The position numbers and the translations under genes were made by a program. From NCBI GenBank assembly GCA_017550965.1, contig JAFZNK010000333.1, forward strand, positions 67,935 to 131,934: a DNA stretch of 64,000 bases, read 5' to 3'. The notes beneath the pieces were generated by a model. It was not told the DNA's origin and did not search any database. It saw only the letters and a list, made by a program, of their open reading frames with translations. This document shows, in pieces, positions 7,977-17,900 of the stretch (positions are counted from its first letter, which is position 1; each line of letters starts with the position of its first letter). The stretch is from Thermoguttaceae bacterium. Its GTDB lineage: Bacteria; Planctomycetota; Planctomycetia; Pirellulales; Thermoguttaceae.

Positions 7977-10031
7977 TTACTGGAGAATTTCAGGAATTCC
8001 GTTTGCCTGGTAACTGCCGACGCTGTTGGTTTCATACGCCGGGTACGAGTACTGCTGACTGGTTTCGGGCGTCGGTTCCGCGTAGGAGGAAGTCGCCGGT
8101 ACTGTCGGATCGGTTCCTTGAATTTGCGGATACGCTCCTCGGCTTATTACTTGCGGCGAAGTAAACGAGTAGTTGACGTATTTTCCAGCGTCGCGTTCGC
8201 GAGCTCTGCGCCAGGCGTCAAAGTAAGCTTTATTAGGCCAGGGACCTTCCGCCAAGGTAACGCCGTTGTATTCGAGCAACGAGCCCTTTCGATAATTCAA
8301 ATTGACGATCGACAGGTTGTAGTCGATGACGGTACGATAGTATCGAGTCTCGGCGTCCGCCAGTTCTTGTTGAGCTTGCAATACTTCGTAAAGCGTCGTT
8401 TTATTGAGATCGAAGGACGCTTCTACCGCGCGATACTGTTTACGAGCGGCGCGTAATACGGCGAGGTAATCCTCAATTAAACGATAGTTGCGTTCGACGT
8501 CGCGATACAAATCGCTAAGATTGTGAACCAACTCTAATTCCTGTTCCTGAAGGATTGCGCGTTCGCGTGCAAGGGCGAGTTCCGCGTTGCGAACGGCGGC
8601 CATTTCCCGTCTGAATCCCAACGTAATGGAGGAGGTTATTCCCAAGCCCCAATTCTGATAATCGCCGGAGGTCATGCTTCCGTAGGCGTTGCTCTTTTTG
8701 TTCGAGGAGTCAATGAGGTCATGACCAAGGCCGTGGAAACGATAGAGACCTTCTAAATCGACTTGGGGTTTCAGGTAGTTTCTTTGCGCGATCAATTCAA
8801 GTTCACGCTTTTTAACCGTCCACTTTTGTTTTCTAAGTTCGGGAGCTCGCGCCAAACCTTCCGCTACGATTTCTTCCCAGACGTATTTAACCTTTGCTAC
8901 CGTAGGTTCGTCAACTGGTTTGATGAGTCGTCCGTCGGTCGGGGCGATTCCTATCATGTAGCGGAGAAGTTGTTCGTTTTTATACAGGTTATTTTGAGCT
9001 TCTTGAGCCGAGACTTTGAACGACTGATAGTTCTTTTCAGCTTGCGCCAAGTTTTGGGCCGCGCCCTGGGTTCGTCCCAATTGACTTTGCGCGTCGACGT
9101 TTCGCCACTGGTTGAGAGCCGCTTCATATCCGGAAGCCGCGGCGTTTAAATTGCGATAAGCGTAGTAAAGATTCCAGTATGTTTCTTCAATATCTTGCAG
9201 CGTATTGCGAACTCCCATCTCAAAATCGACAAGAGCGATGTCCGTGTTAATCCGCGCGATTACGACGCCGTTGCTATTACCCATCGTTCCGTTGGGACCG
9301 GCGATCCGGTTGTATTCTACGCCGGCGCCTCGGAATAAAGGTTGGGTAAAACCGGCTTCAACGTACGAAGTCCAATCGGAACGCCAAAGTCGGCTGGTCG
9401 CGTCGCTGTCGTCGTATCCGAACCCCGTGCTCGCGTAAACGTTGCCGCCAGTGGCGACAGTTTTAGACAAGGTCGTTTGAAAAGTGCCTGAATCGGTGTG
9501 AGCCGCGACTGTGTCCAAATAGGCGTCTTTGTAGTTTCGAGGCGCGTCGGCATGCTGCCACGACGCGGTGGCGCTCCAAACTGCGTCAAATGCGGAAAGA
9601 GCCGCCTGGATGCCGGCAGTCGGATTAGATTCGATAATGGCCGGATCCCATACTGTCATTGCCGCGTTGGGCGAGGCCAGCAGAAGGGTAGGCGTTCCGC
9701 TAACGCCGTTCGCCCCGAAGTTAACTCCGCTGAGTTGGCGCAACACTTTACTGTTTTCCAACGCCATCTGACGTACTTCATCAAGCGTGAGAAGCCACTC
9801 TTCTTTCGGATCGGGATTGTCCAAGGTCAACGGGGCAAGGGCGTTTCTAACGTCGTCCAACGACGGAACGCACGTGTCCGGATATTCGATCCTGGTTTGC
9901 TCAGCTATGTACTTACTCTGAGCGTTTCCCCGCGGATGGAGAAATTTTGGTTGTTGCGGCTGGCACCCTGCTATCGCCGCGCTTATTAGGACGCCGATAA
10001 AGAGTGTCTTAATGTTAAAATGTCGATTCAT
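7977..10031 (-). CDS. TolC-family outer membrane efflux lipoprotein
   Basis: A 684-residue outer membrane channel protein. It begins with a lipoprotein signal peptide whose lipobox reads AAIAGC, cut before Cys-22 or so. Two repeats of the TolC/OEP fold follow. One contains VDFEMGVRNTLQDIEETYWNLYYAYRN and the long coiled-coil QAEKNYQSFKVSAQEAQNN. The other contains ALARERAILQEQELELVHNLSDLYRDVERNYRLIEDYL and TLYEVLQAQQELADAETRYYRTVIDYNLS. Partner efflux-pump genes (membrane fusion protein, RND or ABC pump) are not next to it. The C-terminal 70 residues are Pro/Ser/Tyr-rich and low complexity. The protein is longer than typical TolC (about 490). It probably exports small molecules or proteins. 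Confidence 0.9.
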   Translation of the reverse strand: MNRHFNIKTLFIGVLISAAIAGCQPQQPKFLHPRGNAQSKYIAEQTRIEYPDTCVPSLDDVRNALAPLTLDNPDPKEEWLLTLDEVRQMALENSKVLRQLSGVNFGANGVSGTPTLLLASPNAAMTVWDPAIIESNPTAGIQAALSAFDAVWSATASWQHADAPRNYKDAYLDTVAAHTDSGTFQTTLSKTVATGGNVYASTGFGYDDSDATSRLWRSDWTSYVEAGFTQPLFRGAGVEYNRIAGPNGTMGNSNGVVIARINTDIALVDFEMGVRNTLQDIEETYWNLYYAYRNLNAAASGYEAALNQWRNVDAQSQLGRTQGAAQNLAQAEKNYQSFKVSAQEAQNNLYKNEQLLRYMIGIAPTDGRLIKPVDEPTVAKVKYVWEEIVAEGLARAPELRKQKWTVKKRELELIAQRNYLKPQVDLEGLYRFHGLGHDLIDSSNKKSNAYGSMTSGDYQNWGLGITSSITLGFRREMAAVRNAELALARERAILQEQELELVHNLSDLYRDVERNYRLIEDYLAVLRAARKQYRAVEASFDLNKTTLYEVLQAQQELADAETRYYRTVIDYNLSIVNLNYRKGSLLEYNGVTLAEGPWPNKAYFDAWRRARERDAGKYVNYSFTSPQVISRGAYPQIQGTDPTVPATSSYAEPTPETSQQYSYPAYETNSVGSYQANGIPEILQ

Positions 10032-10134
10032 TGGATTGTCCCTGTCCGATTAAACGACTTGTTTCCGAAAAGCAGTGAGAAAAGATCGGACGGCTTGAGT
10101 CGTCGACGTATGCTTTACCCAACTGGCTAGGCAC

Positions 10135-10163
10135 ACGATAGTGATTTTTCTGACAAGTGTAAA
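10135..10163 (-). promoter_or_regulatory. Candidate promoter of the TolC-type gene
   Basis: Minus strand: TTTACA (10158-10163) and TATCGT (10135-10140) are separated by 17 bases, about 100 bases before the start codon. The rest of the 10032-10390 gap is AT-rich and I see no gene in it. Confidence 0.4.
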
Positions 10164-10392
10164 CCGCAAAAAAAGTATTTTTTATACGTCTACTATTCTC
10201 GTTATCGTCTTTACATTTGTTCTCATTAGCAAAATTGTAATTTTTTCAAGTTTTTTTGTATTTTTTCTCAAGAAGTGAGCGGACTTCGTGTATCTTAACA
10301 TGAAAAACTCTCAAATTTCTTATTTTAGAAAATGTGAAAATAGAAGTGCTTTAGAAGATTGCGTAAAAAGAAGAAACAAGTTAAGAACAGAT

Positions 10393-10430
10393 AAAAAAAG
10401 AGACGTTTCTCAAAACTCGAGAAACGTCTC
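10393..10430 (-). terminator. Intrinsic terminator of the DUF1080 gene
   Basis: Twelve-base perfect arms (10400-10411, 10419-10430) with a 7-base loop. On the minus strand the stem is followed by a run of seven T. Confidence 0.9.
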
Positions 10431-10459
10431 CCTCATTGTTAATTATGACTACAACAAAA

Positions 10460-11287
10460 TCAGTTGTAGTAATTCATGTGGTTTTGGCACGGAACAACGT
10501 TGGAATCCGGGATTTCGCGAACCCAGATATTACGGAACTGAGTCTTGTTGTTATGGTCCTGAATTTGGATGGGTTCTCGATCGGCATGGGGCTGGTATTG
10601 GGGAGTACGATGGAAGAAGGTATCTCCCTGAATTGCCCAATGATTTTGAACGACGCAACCGTTAAGAAGGACCGTGATGTAAGCGGGACGAATAACCTCG
10701 GCCACGAATTCATTACCGTTTTCATCCTTTTCAGTGCGAAGAATCGGACGAGTGAAAATGATATCGTAGGTTTGCCATTCAGTCGGTTTCTTAACGCAGT
10801 TAACATAGGGCGGGAACTGCTTGTAGATAGCTCCGCATTGCCCTTCAAAGTAAGTCTCGTTCTCATAGGAATCAAGAACTTGAAGTTCGTAGTGGTTCAT
10901 GAGGAAAATACCGCTGTTTCCGCGGGCCTGACTTCTTGCGTTCGGGTCGTCGACCGGCGGACACGCGAATTCGACGTGAAGCTGGCAGCTGCCAAAGGCC
11001 TTTTTGGTGAAAATCGCGCCAGTCCCAGGTTTGCAAGTCAAAACGCCGTCGGCGACGTCCCATTTTCCGCCGTTCCATTCGTCTAAGTTAGAACCGTCAA
11101 AAAGGACGATCGCGTCAGAAGGCGGGTCGGCTGGGGTTTCGCCGGGAGTGACAATCGGCGGTTCTTTCCAATCGATTCCCATACGGAAATCGCCGCCTCT
11201 GAATTCGTGATCTTGCGCGAACGCGACAGATGCGAAGGTCGCGACGCCTAAGCCAAGCATAAGAGCTAAGACGAATCGTTTCATCAA
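10460..11287 (-). CDS. Exported DUF1080 (3-keto-disaccharide hydrolase-like) protein
   Basis: A 275-residue exported protein. The signal peptide is clear (KRFVLALMLGLGVATFASVAFAQ, cut after residue 25 or so). The remaining chain is one DUF1080 concanavalin-like domain: AIVLFDGSNLDEWNGGKWDVADG, a GTGAIFTKKAFGSCQLHVEF strand pair, GNSGIFLMNHYELQVLDSY and a closing RNIWVREIP. Some relatives cleave 3-keto-glucosides made by Gfo/Idh-type dehydrogenases, and planctomycetes carry many copies. A metabolic partnership with the Gfo/Idh protein at 61.2 kb or the DUF6807 protein at 40.4 kb is possible but inferred. It has its own strong terminator and is divergent from glgB. Confidence 0.88.
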   Translation of the reverse strand: MMKRFVLALMLGLGVATFASVAFAQDHEFRGGDFRMGIDWKEPPIVTPGETPADPPSDAIVLFDGSNLDEWNGGKWDVADGVLTCKPGTGAIFTKKAFGSCQLHVEFACPPVDDPNARSQARGNSGIFLMNHYELQVLDSYENETYFEGQCGAIYKQFPPYVNCVKKPTEWQTYDIIFTRPILRTEKDENGNEFVAEVIRPAYITVLLNGCVVQNHWAIQGDTFFHRTPQYQPHADREPIQIQDHNNKTQFRNIWVREIPDSNVVPCQNHMNYYN

Positions 11288-11584
11288 TAATCTCCAATGT
11301 AAAGTGACGCGTCAGTGACGCAGGGGGGTGAACGCCGTTCTCAAAAGAACGGTTGGGATCTGTGTAAGATTCTACGGAAAAGGCAATTTGGGGTAGCGTT
11401 TTGCCCCGTTCCACAGAAGTTTACTCTATTATTTCCTCTTTTTTTTGAAAATCAAGAGCCTGCAAGACTGCGTTGATAGTTATTCTTTTTAACGGCTTTT
11501 GGAGAAACAGGGAGTGCGTTTGCTGAAGGTCTATGACGGACGCTTAAGCATATCGAGAAAAATACAAGTTTTGTTCAAATAGGG

Positions 11585-11613
11585 TTGAGAATTAAGGGAG
11601 CCAAGATTATACT
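11585..11613 (+). promoter_or_regulatory. Candidate promoter of glgB
   Basis: TTGAGA (11585-11590) and TATACT (11608-11613) are spaced by 17 bases. It lies in the 434-base gap between the divergent DUF1080 gene and glgB. The rest of that gap (11288-11584) shows nothing recognisable. Confidence 0.6.
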
Positions 11614-11721
11614 AAAAGGCACGGGATAGTTTTCGTTTACATGTGAAAATATGAAGACGGAGTATTGCCGCCTATAGAGATTTGGCGATTATTTGGGGTT
11701 TGGGAAAAGAGAGACTTTTTA

Positions 11722-13677
11722 ATGACGAACTACAACGAGAAACCGTTAGATTCTGCAAGTTTGGACGCCGGCGCTTTTTCGACTGTTCTTTCCGATTACG
11801 ACTTCTATTTGTTCGGAGAGGGAAAACATTGGCAAATGTACGAAAAGCTTGGCGCTCATTTTAGAATCGTCGACGGGGTCGTCGGCGTTAATTTTCTTGT
11901 GTGGGCGCCAAACGCTTCCAACGTCTCTGTCATTGGCGATTTCAACGACTGGGATAGTCGAAGAAACCCAATGCGCAAGCATTATCCTTCGGGTCTCTGG
12001 GAGGCGTTTGTTCCCGGAGTTTCAGAAGGCGCCAACTATAAATATCGGGTCGAGAGCAACGGCGAGATTACGGAACGCTCCGATCCCATCGGTTTTTTTG
12101 CCGAACAAGCTCCGAAGACGGCGTCTGTCGTCGTTAACTTAGACAAGTATCAATGGAACGACGGCGCATGGATGGAGAGCCGTGAGAAGAGCGCAAGTCA
12201 GTGGGAACGAAAGCCAATTTCTATCTATGAGGCGCACCTCGGAAGTTGGTTGCGTTCTGAGAAGACTCCGGATAAGAATCCAAATTATCGTGAAATAGCC
12301 GATCAACTTGTGGAATACGTAAAAAAACTAGGCTATACGCACGTTGAGTTTCTGCCAGTTGCCGAACATCCTCTTTTGGGTAGTTGGGGATATCAAGTTA
12401 TCGGCATGTTTTCGGTTACTAGTCGCTACGGTCGTCCTGAAGACTTTATGTACCTGGTCGACAAATTTCACCAGAATAATATTGGCGTTATTCTTGATTG
12501 GGTGCCCGCTCACTTTCCTAAAGACGGTCACGGACTGCGACGATTCGACGGAACGGCTCTTTACGAGTATGAAGATCCGCGTCTTGGAGAAAGACACGAT
12601 TGGGGGACCCTCGTCTTCAACTATTCGCGCAACGAAGTGCGTAACTATTTGGTCGCCAACGCGCTGTTTTGGCTCGATAAATATCACATCGACGGTTTGC
12701 GCGTCGACGCTGTCGCGTCTATGTTGTATTTGGATTATGGGCGCGAGAGCGGGGAGTGGTTGCCCAATAGATTCGGCGGGCGCGAAAACCTTGAAGCTGT
12801 TGAGTTTCTTAAAGAACTTAATGTTCAAACGCATTCTAAATACCCCGGAATTTTGACAATCGCCGAAGAATCGACAACATGGCCTGGGGTTTGTAAGTCT
12901 GTTAGCGACGGCGGACTTGGTTTTTCGATGAAATGGAACATGGGGTGGATGAACGACACCTTACGATATTGTCGAGAGGATCCGATCTATCGAAAATATC
13001 ATCACGATCAGATGACGTTCAGCTTTATGTACGCGTTTTCTGAAAAGTTCGTTTTACCCATTTCGCATGACGAGGTCGTACACGGCAAGGGCACGATTAT
13101 TGGGAACGCGCCCGGCGATTTGTGGCAAAAGTTCGCTTTGGCAAGATTGCTTTACAGCTATATGTGGGCTCATCCCGGAAAAAAACTATTGTTCATGGGC
13201 TGTGAGTTTGGGCAGTGGAAGGAATGGAATTTTAACGAATCTCTTGACTGGGGGCTGTTAAAGTATGACGACACTCATGGGGGATTACAGCGTTGCGTCA
13301 CGGATCTGAATAGAATTTATCGAAGGGAAAAAGCTTTTCACGACCTTGATTTCGTCTGGCAGGGTTTTGAATGGATTAATTGCAAAGATTGGGAGGAGAG
13401 TCTGTTTTCCTTTGTGAGAAAAGCAGAAGATCCGAGGGAACACATCGTTGTTGTGGCGAACTTTACTCCCGTGCCCCGACGCAAATTGGTTGGGGTCCCT
13501 GCAAACGTGGATTACCAAGAGATTTACTGCTCCGACGCTCCTTATTATGGTGGGAGCGGCGTTGGCAACGGTTTAGTTACGATACGCGACGTTCCCTGGG
13601 ACGATCGACCGCAGTCTATTGAAGTGTTGGCGCCTCCTCTTGGCGTTTCGTTTTTCAAGCCGATTTGGAAAGAATAA
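11722..13677 (+). CDS. glgB: 1,4-alpha-glucan branching enzyme
   Basis: Cytosolic GH13 enzyme of 651 residues that makes alpha-1,6 branches in glycogen. The N-terminal CBM48 domain (FLVWAPNASNVSVIGDFNDW) is followed by the catalytic barrel. Visible motifs are the nucleophile Asp in GLRVDAVASM, the acid Glu in ILTIAEESTTWPG and the transition-state region PISHDEVVHGKGT. The C-terminal all-beta domain is also present (HIVVVANFTPVPRR). The ATG at 11722 is chosen because an AAGAGAG site precedes it. An in-frame TTG at 11665 has no ribosome site. No other glycogen gene is adjacent. A stem-loop with T-run follows. Confidence 0.95.
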   Translation: MTNYNEKPLDSASLDAGAFSTVLSDYDFYLFGEGKHWQMYEKLGAHFRIVDGVVGVNFLVWAPNASNVSVIGDFNDWDSRRNPMRKHYPSGLWEAFVPGVSEGANYKYRVESNGEITERSDPIGFFAEQAPKTASVVVNLDKYQWNDGAWMESREKSASQWERKPISIYEAHLGSWLRSEKTPDKNPNYREIADQLVEYVKKLGYTHVEFLPVAEHPLLGSWGYQVIGMFSVTSRYGRPEDFMYLVDKFHQNNIGVILDWVPAHFPKDGHGLRRFDGTALYEYEDPRLGERHDWGTLVFNYSRNEVRNYLVANALFWLDKYHIDGLRVDAVASMLYLDYGRESGEWLPNRFGGRENLEAVEFLKELNVQTHSKYPGILTIAEESTTWPGVCKSVSDGGLGFSMKWNMGWMNDTLRYCREDPIYRKYHHDQMTFSFMYAFSEKFVLPISHDEVVHGKGTIIGNAPGDLWQKFALARLLYSYMWAHPGKKLLFMGCEFGQWKEWNFNESLDWGLLKYDDTHGGLQRCVTDLNRIYRREKAFHDLDFVWQGFEWINCKDWEESLFSFVRKAEDPREHIVVVANFTPVPRRKLVGVPANVDYQEIYCSDAPYYGGSGVGNGLVTIRDVPWDDRPQSIEVLAPPLGVSFFKPIWKE

Positions 13678-13785
13678 AGAGCGAGCGGGAGAGCCTTGTT
13701 AATTACGCTTTCTGATAATTGAGAACAGACGAAGAAAACGACTTTACGAGGAAATAATAGCGAGCCTTCCGGCTTTGCCGACTGT

Positions 13786-13818
13786 GTCGAGAGAGAGCCG
13801 GGGGGGCTCGACTTTTTT
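13786..13818 (+). terminator. Intrinsic terminator after glgB
   Basis: GTCGAG (13786-13791) and CTCGAC (13807-13812) close a G-rich loop and are followed by six T. Confidence 0.6.
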
Positions 13819-13916
13819 GAGTTTATTGCAATAATAAAGCATTATTTTACGCGGCGATTTACGCGTCGTAACCCTTATTGACTACCGACGTTGACGCATG
13901 AGAAGGGAGACTTTCG

Positions 13917-14759
13917 TTGAGATACGCCCTAATTAGCGATATTCACAGCAATCTTGAAGCGTTTCGTTCGACGCTTCAAGATATTGAAAAACAACAAGTT
14001 GACAAGATATGTTGCCTTGGCGATTTAGTTGGGTATGGTCCTAATCCCGTCGAGTGTGTCGACCTGATTCTTTCACTGAAGAAAAAGGGTAAGCTGGAGG
14101 TTTGTCTTCCCGGTAATCATGATCAGGCGGCGATTTTTGGCGCGGAAGGTTTCAACTACATGGCGCAAGACGCCATTGAATGGACTGGCGATTGTCTGGA
14201 GAGAAGCGGCGCAAAAGCTTCTGATCGATTAGATTTCCTGGGAGAAATTACGCAGCCGCAATCTCGTTTTTTCCAGAAGAACGAATTGCTTTTCGTGCAT
14301 GGTTCTCCAAGGAATTTTCTCAACGAGTACGTATTTGAGGAAGACGTCGAGGACTTTAAGAAGCTGGAGGATATTTTTTCCTACGTTTCTAAAAAGTTTT
14401 CCGCTAAATACTGTTTCATGGGACACACTCATGTGCCGGGCGTCTTCGTGAATAACAGAGACGGGGGGAAGTATGAGTATCATTCGCCAAAGGATATTCA
14501 AGACTCCTTTGACGGAAAGTTTAAGCTTGGCTCTGAGATGCTGCTGGTAAACGTCGGTTCGGTTGGACAACCGCGCGACGGTAATCCCCAGTCCTGCTAC
14601 GTCGTCTTGGACTATGAACCGGGCGGTTCCAATAACTATCTCGAGTATAAGCGTGTTGACTATGACGTCGCCAAGACGGTAGGGGAATTTGAGAGAGTGC
14701 GAAAATCATGCGATCGACTCCATATTTTCCTCTCTGAACGAATCAAAGACGGACGTTGA
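13917..14759 (+). CDS. Calcineurin-like metallophosphoesterase (YfcE-type)
   Basis: A 280-residue dinuclear-metal phosphoesterase. All metal ligands of the family are visible: D-I-H in LISDIHSN near residue 7, GD in CLGDLVGYGP (about 39), the GNHDQ motif near residue 63, a lone His in FVHGSPRNF and GHTHVPG (about 167). The start is a TTG at 13917 with an AAGGGAGA ribosome site 8 bases upstream. There is no better ATG. Close relatives hydrolyse phosphodiesters or act on proteins and nucleotides, and the sequence does not settle which. It is an isolated gene between glgB and yidC. Confidence 0.9.
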   Translation: MRYALISDIHSNLEAFRSTLQDIEKQQVDKICCLGDLVGYGPNPVECVDLILSLKKKGKLEVCLPGNHDQAAIFGAEGFNYMAQDAIEWTGDCLERSGAKASDRLDFLGEITQPQSRFFQKNELLFVHGSPRNFLNEYVFEEDVEDFKKLEDIFSYVSKKFSAKYCFMGHTHVPGVFVNNRDGGKYEYHSPKDIQDSFDGKFKLGSEMLLVNVGSVGQPRDGNPQSCYVVLDYEPGGSNNYLEYKRVDYDVAKTVGEFERVRKSCDRLHIFLSERIKDGR

Positions 14760-14957
14760 TTTCGGCGTTCTTTCTTTGTTTGCAGTTCTTTTGATTGTTT
14801 TTGAAGTCGTTGAAATATAATAGTTTATATTAATTGTGTCAAAAGAACGTTTTAGGACGGCGCGTCTTTACTTTATGCAAAAGAGAAATCGCTGTCTTCA
14901 AACGTTAAGAAAAGAGCGTTTCCTTTCTTTCTAAAGCGTTAGAACAGGCTTTTTTCG

Positions 14958-17900
14958 TTGAATGCCGTTTCTACGCGTTCATTTAGTTTTATGAGCGTAC
15001 CAAGACTTCCTCAGCGTATAGATCCACCTAAAATCCCAAATTCAATGCGGAAAGGCGCCGAACAACAAGAGCCCCCGAAATCGAATTTCTTCTTTATTCT
15101 GATGATGACATTTCTTGTCATCTGGACTTTTAGAGTTTTTCGTTCAGACGATAATGAACCGATTGTTGCAGACAAGGGAGATTCCATCGTCGACGTAGGG
15201 CCTGCGCCCGAGTTAACAGAAGACGTGTTGAAAACGCTTCCGAAAGATTTTCTTGAGGCGGCAGAGAGTTCGCAGACTCTTATCAAGCCGAGTTTTGTAA
15301 CGTTAGGATCTCTTGATCCTGAGAGTTCTTATCGCATGTTAGTTACGTTGTCCAATCGCGGCGCTTCGATAACGCGAGTGGAGCTGAACGAATCCGCCTA
15401 TATCGACAACAGCGATTCATCCGGCTATTTGGGCCAGATTATTGTCGACGAAACATTGGCAAACGACGAATCTCGCTTAGGCTTACTTGGCGTTTGCGCT
15501 CAGGCGGTGGGGGCTGGGACTCCAATTGATCTTGCAGGAATTAAATCTGGCGACCGAATTGTCTCCTTTACTGATTCCAAGGGAACGACAACGCAAATTA
15601 AAGAAATGATTGATTTGCGAGAAGCGTTGCTTAAGACAAAGCCCGGCGACAAGGTGAGGTTGGGCGTGTATAAAGCCGAGGTTCTTCAGGCAGAGACTTC
15701 GTATCTGGCAACCGCCCTAACTGCGGCAAAGACGTATATGAATAAGGCTTCCAAGCCTTTTGAAGACATTGGCTCTACTGAAACGCAAGCTATTGAGGAA
15801 GGTCATAATTCTGCTGACGTTGCCACAGAGATTGACGTCGAAGCTGTTGCCGATTCAAACGACGATTCTGTGTTAGTCGCGACGGATGCGGCTGAAAAGG
15901 ACGGTGTTAGGGAAGACGCTTTGGCCGATCAGAATCCGAGAGGTTTTGTCGAAGGACTGGGCGAACCCACGCAGGTTGAAGTCCAATTGACGCGAGCTCC
16001 GTTGTCAGTGTTGCGTCCCAGCGGTTTAGTTCGCGATTACGAGGACTATCTCGACATTGTCGGGTTGCAGGGGGGATATGTTGATTTTGGTGAAAATGAG
16101 AACAATTATCTTCGTAATTATGACAAAAAGGCTCCTCATGTTCGAAAAGTCAACAGCGAGCCCGCTTCGTTCTTAACGACCCTTGGCAGCATCGACGGGG
16201 AAAAAATCGCCAGCTGGGCGCCTGGTGAATCTTCGAATCGTCGTGAACTTAACGCGGACGCCGCAAGATCGCCTCTTCTTGACGCGGAATTGGCGGGCGT
16301 AAACCTACGCAACGGTTTTTGGGAATACGTTGCCGACGAGTCTTCTGACAGCGTCGCAGTTTTCAGAAAGATATTGTTAGAACGTCGTCTTGAAGTTACG
16401 AAAAAATACGAGCTTGTCCAGACGACAGAAAACGATAAAAAAGCTGGAAAGAAATCCGGGGATATTGAATCCCTGGAAGGTTCGTTAGGAAACGGACGCG
16501 CCTATCATTTAAAGTTGTCGTTTCAAGTTCGGAATATCGATCCCAATGTGGGACGAGTCGTGTCTTGTTTGACAGACGGACCGACAGGTTTGCCGCTCGA
16601 GGGAGCATGGTTTTCTGCGGGTCGTAAAACTGGGCCTAAAATGGGTTCATACGGTTTGCGCGATTTAGTGGTTTCCATTAACGACCGGAAAACTTTTAAC
16701 GTCATTTCCTGTTGGAATATTGCGCAGGGAAAGAGTTCTCAACAGAGCGACGAGATTAAATTGGATTTTCTCGGAGTCGACGGTCAATACTTTCAGTGTA
16801 CAGCGATTCCAAGTTCGACTATTGCCGACGAGCGTTATGCCTACGCTCCTATTCGCGTGGGTTCGCGTCTGGTCGAACATATGAATTTCACCGACGTGTC
16901 ATATCGTTTGAAAAGTTCAGACCAGAAATTGGCCCCTTACGGCCAGGAGGGAGACTCATACAGCCAGGAATTTACCGTCTTTGTCGGTCCTAAACAGCGC
17001 GACGTTATGGCCGATTACGGGCTTAGTAAAACGATTGTCTACGGTTGGTTTTGGTTCGTGTCGATACCGCTCTTGTGGATACTGCATTTCTTCCACGATT
17101 ATATGGTCTTCAATTATGGAATTGCCATTATGATGTTGACCGTTCTGGTTCGCTTGTGCCTGTTCCCATTAAGCAGAAAACAAGTGATGAGTTCGATGCG
17201 TATGCAACAACTCCAGCCTGAAATAGCAAAATTGAAGGAGAAATATAAGGATAATCCGCAAGAGATGATGACTGCGCAGCAAGCGCTCTTCAAAAAGTAC
17301 GGCGTTAATCCCTTGAGCGGCTGTCTGCCTATTTTCATTCAGATGCCTATTTTTATCGGGCTGTATCGCGCTCTTTCGATAGACGTTAACTTGTATGGAG
17401 CTCCTTTATTTGCCAAAAGCGTTAGATGGTGTTCCAATTTGGCCGCTCCGGATATGGCCGTTGACTGGAGTTCATTCTGGAATAGTATTGGATGGCCCGG
17501 CTTTAACATGAGCGGAAGAGGTTTTTTGTCGATGTTCTGTCTTGGGCCGTATTTCAACATACTACCCGTCGTGACTATCGCGCTCTTCCTAATTCAACAG
17601 AAACTTCTTGTTCCCCCGGTAGTAGGCGACGACGAACAGGCGCGTCAACAGCGATCTATGCGAAAAATGATGAATTTCATGATGATCTTCATGGGATTCA
17701 TGTTCTTTAAGGTTCCCAGCGGTCTTTGCGTTTATTTCATCGTCTCAAGCCTCTGGGGACTTTTGGAGAGAAAGCTTCTCCCCAAAAAGCAGACCGAGCT
17801 TGTTCCTGTCGCTTCTTTAGGCGAACCTGTTTCTCAAACAGCGACCGTTGCGGGGTTTGAGTCAAAAAAGGATAAACGTCGGTCGTTTGCGGCGACGGGA

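Noticed and set aside
7812-8456. Plus-strand ORF over the TolC-type gene
   Set aside because: Antisense open frame created by the codon bias, with no recognisable protein features.
10436-11086. Plus-strand ORF over the DUF1080 gene
   Set aside because: It is antisense to a gene with clear domain motifs, signal peptide and terminator.
15104-15124. GATGACA...TGTCATC palindrome inside yidC
   Set aside because: It resembles the TGACA/TGTCA sites but the spacing is much shorter and it lies in coding sequence, so it is treated as chance.
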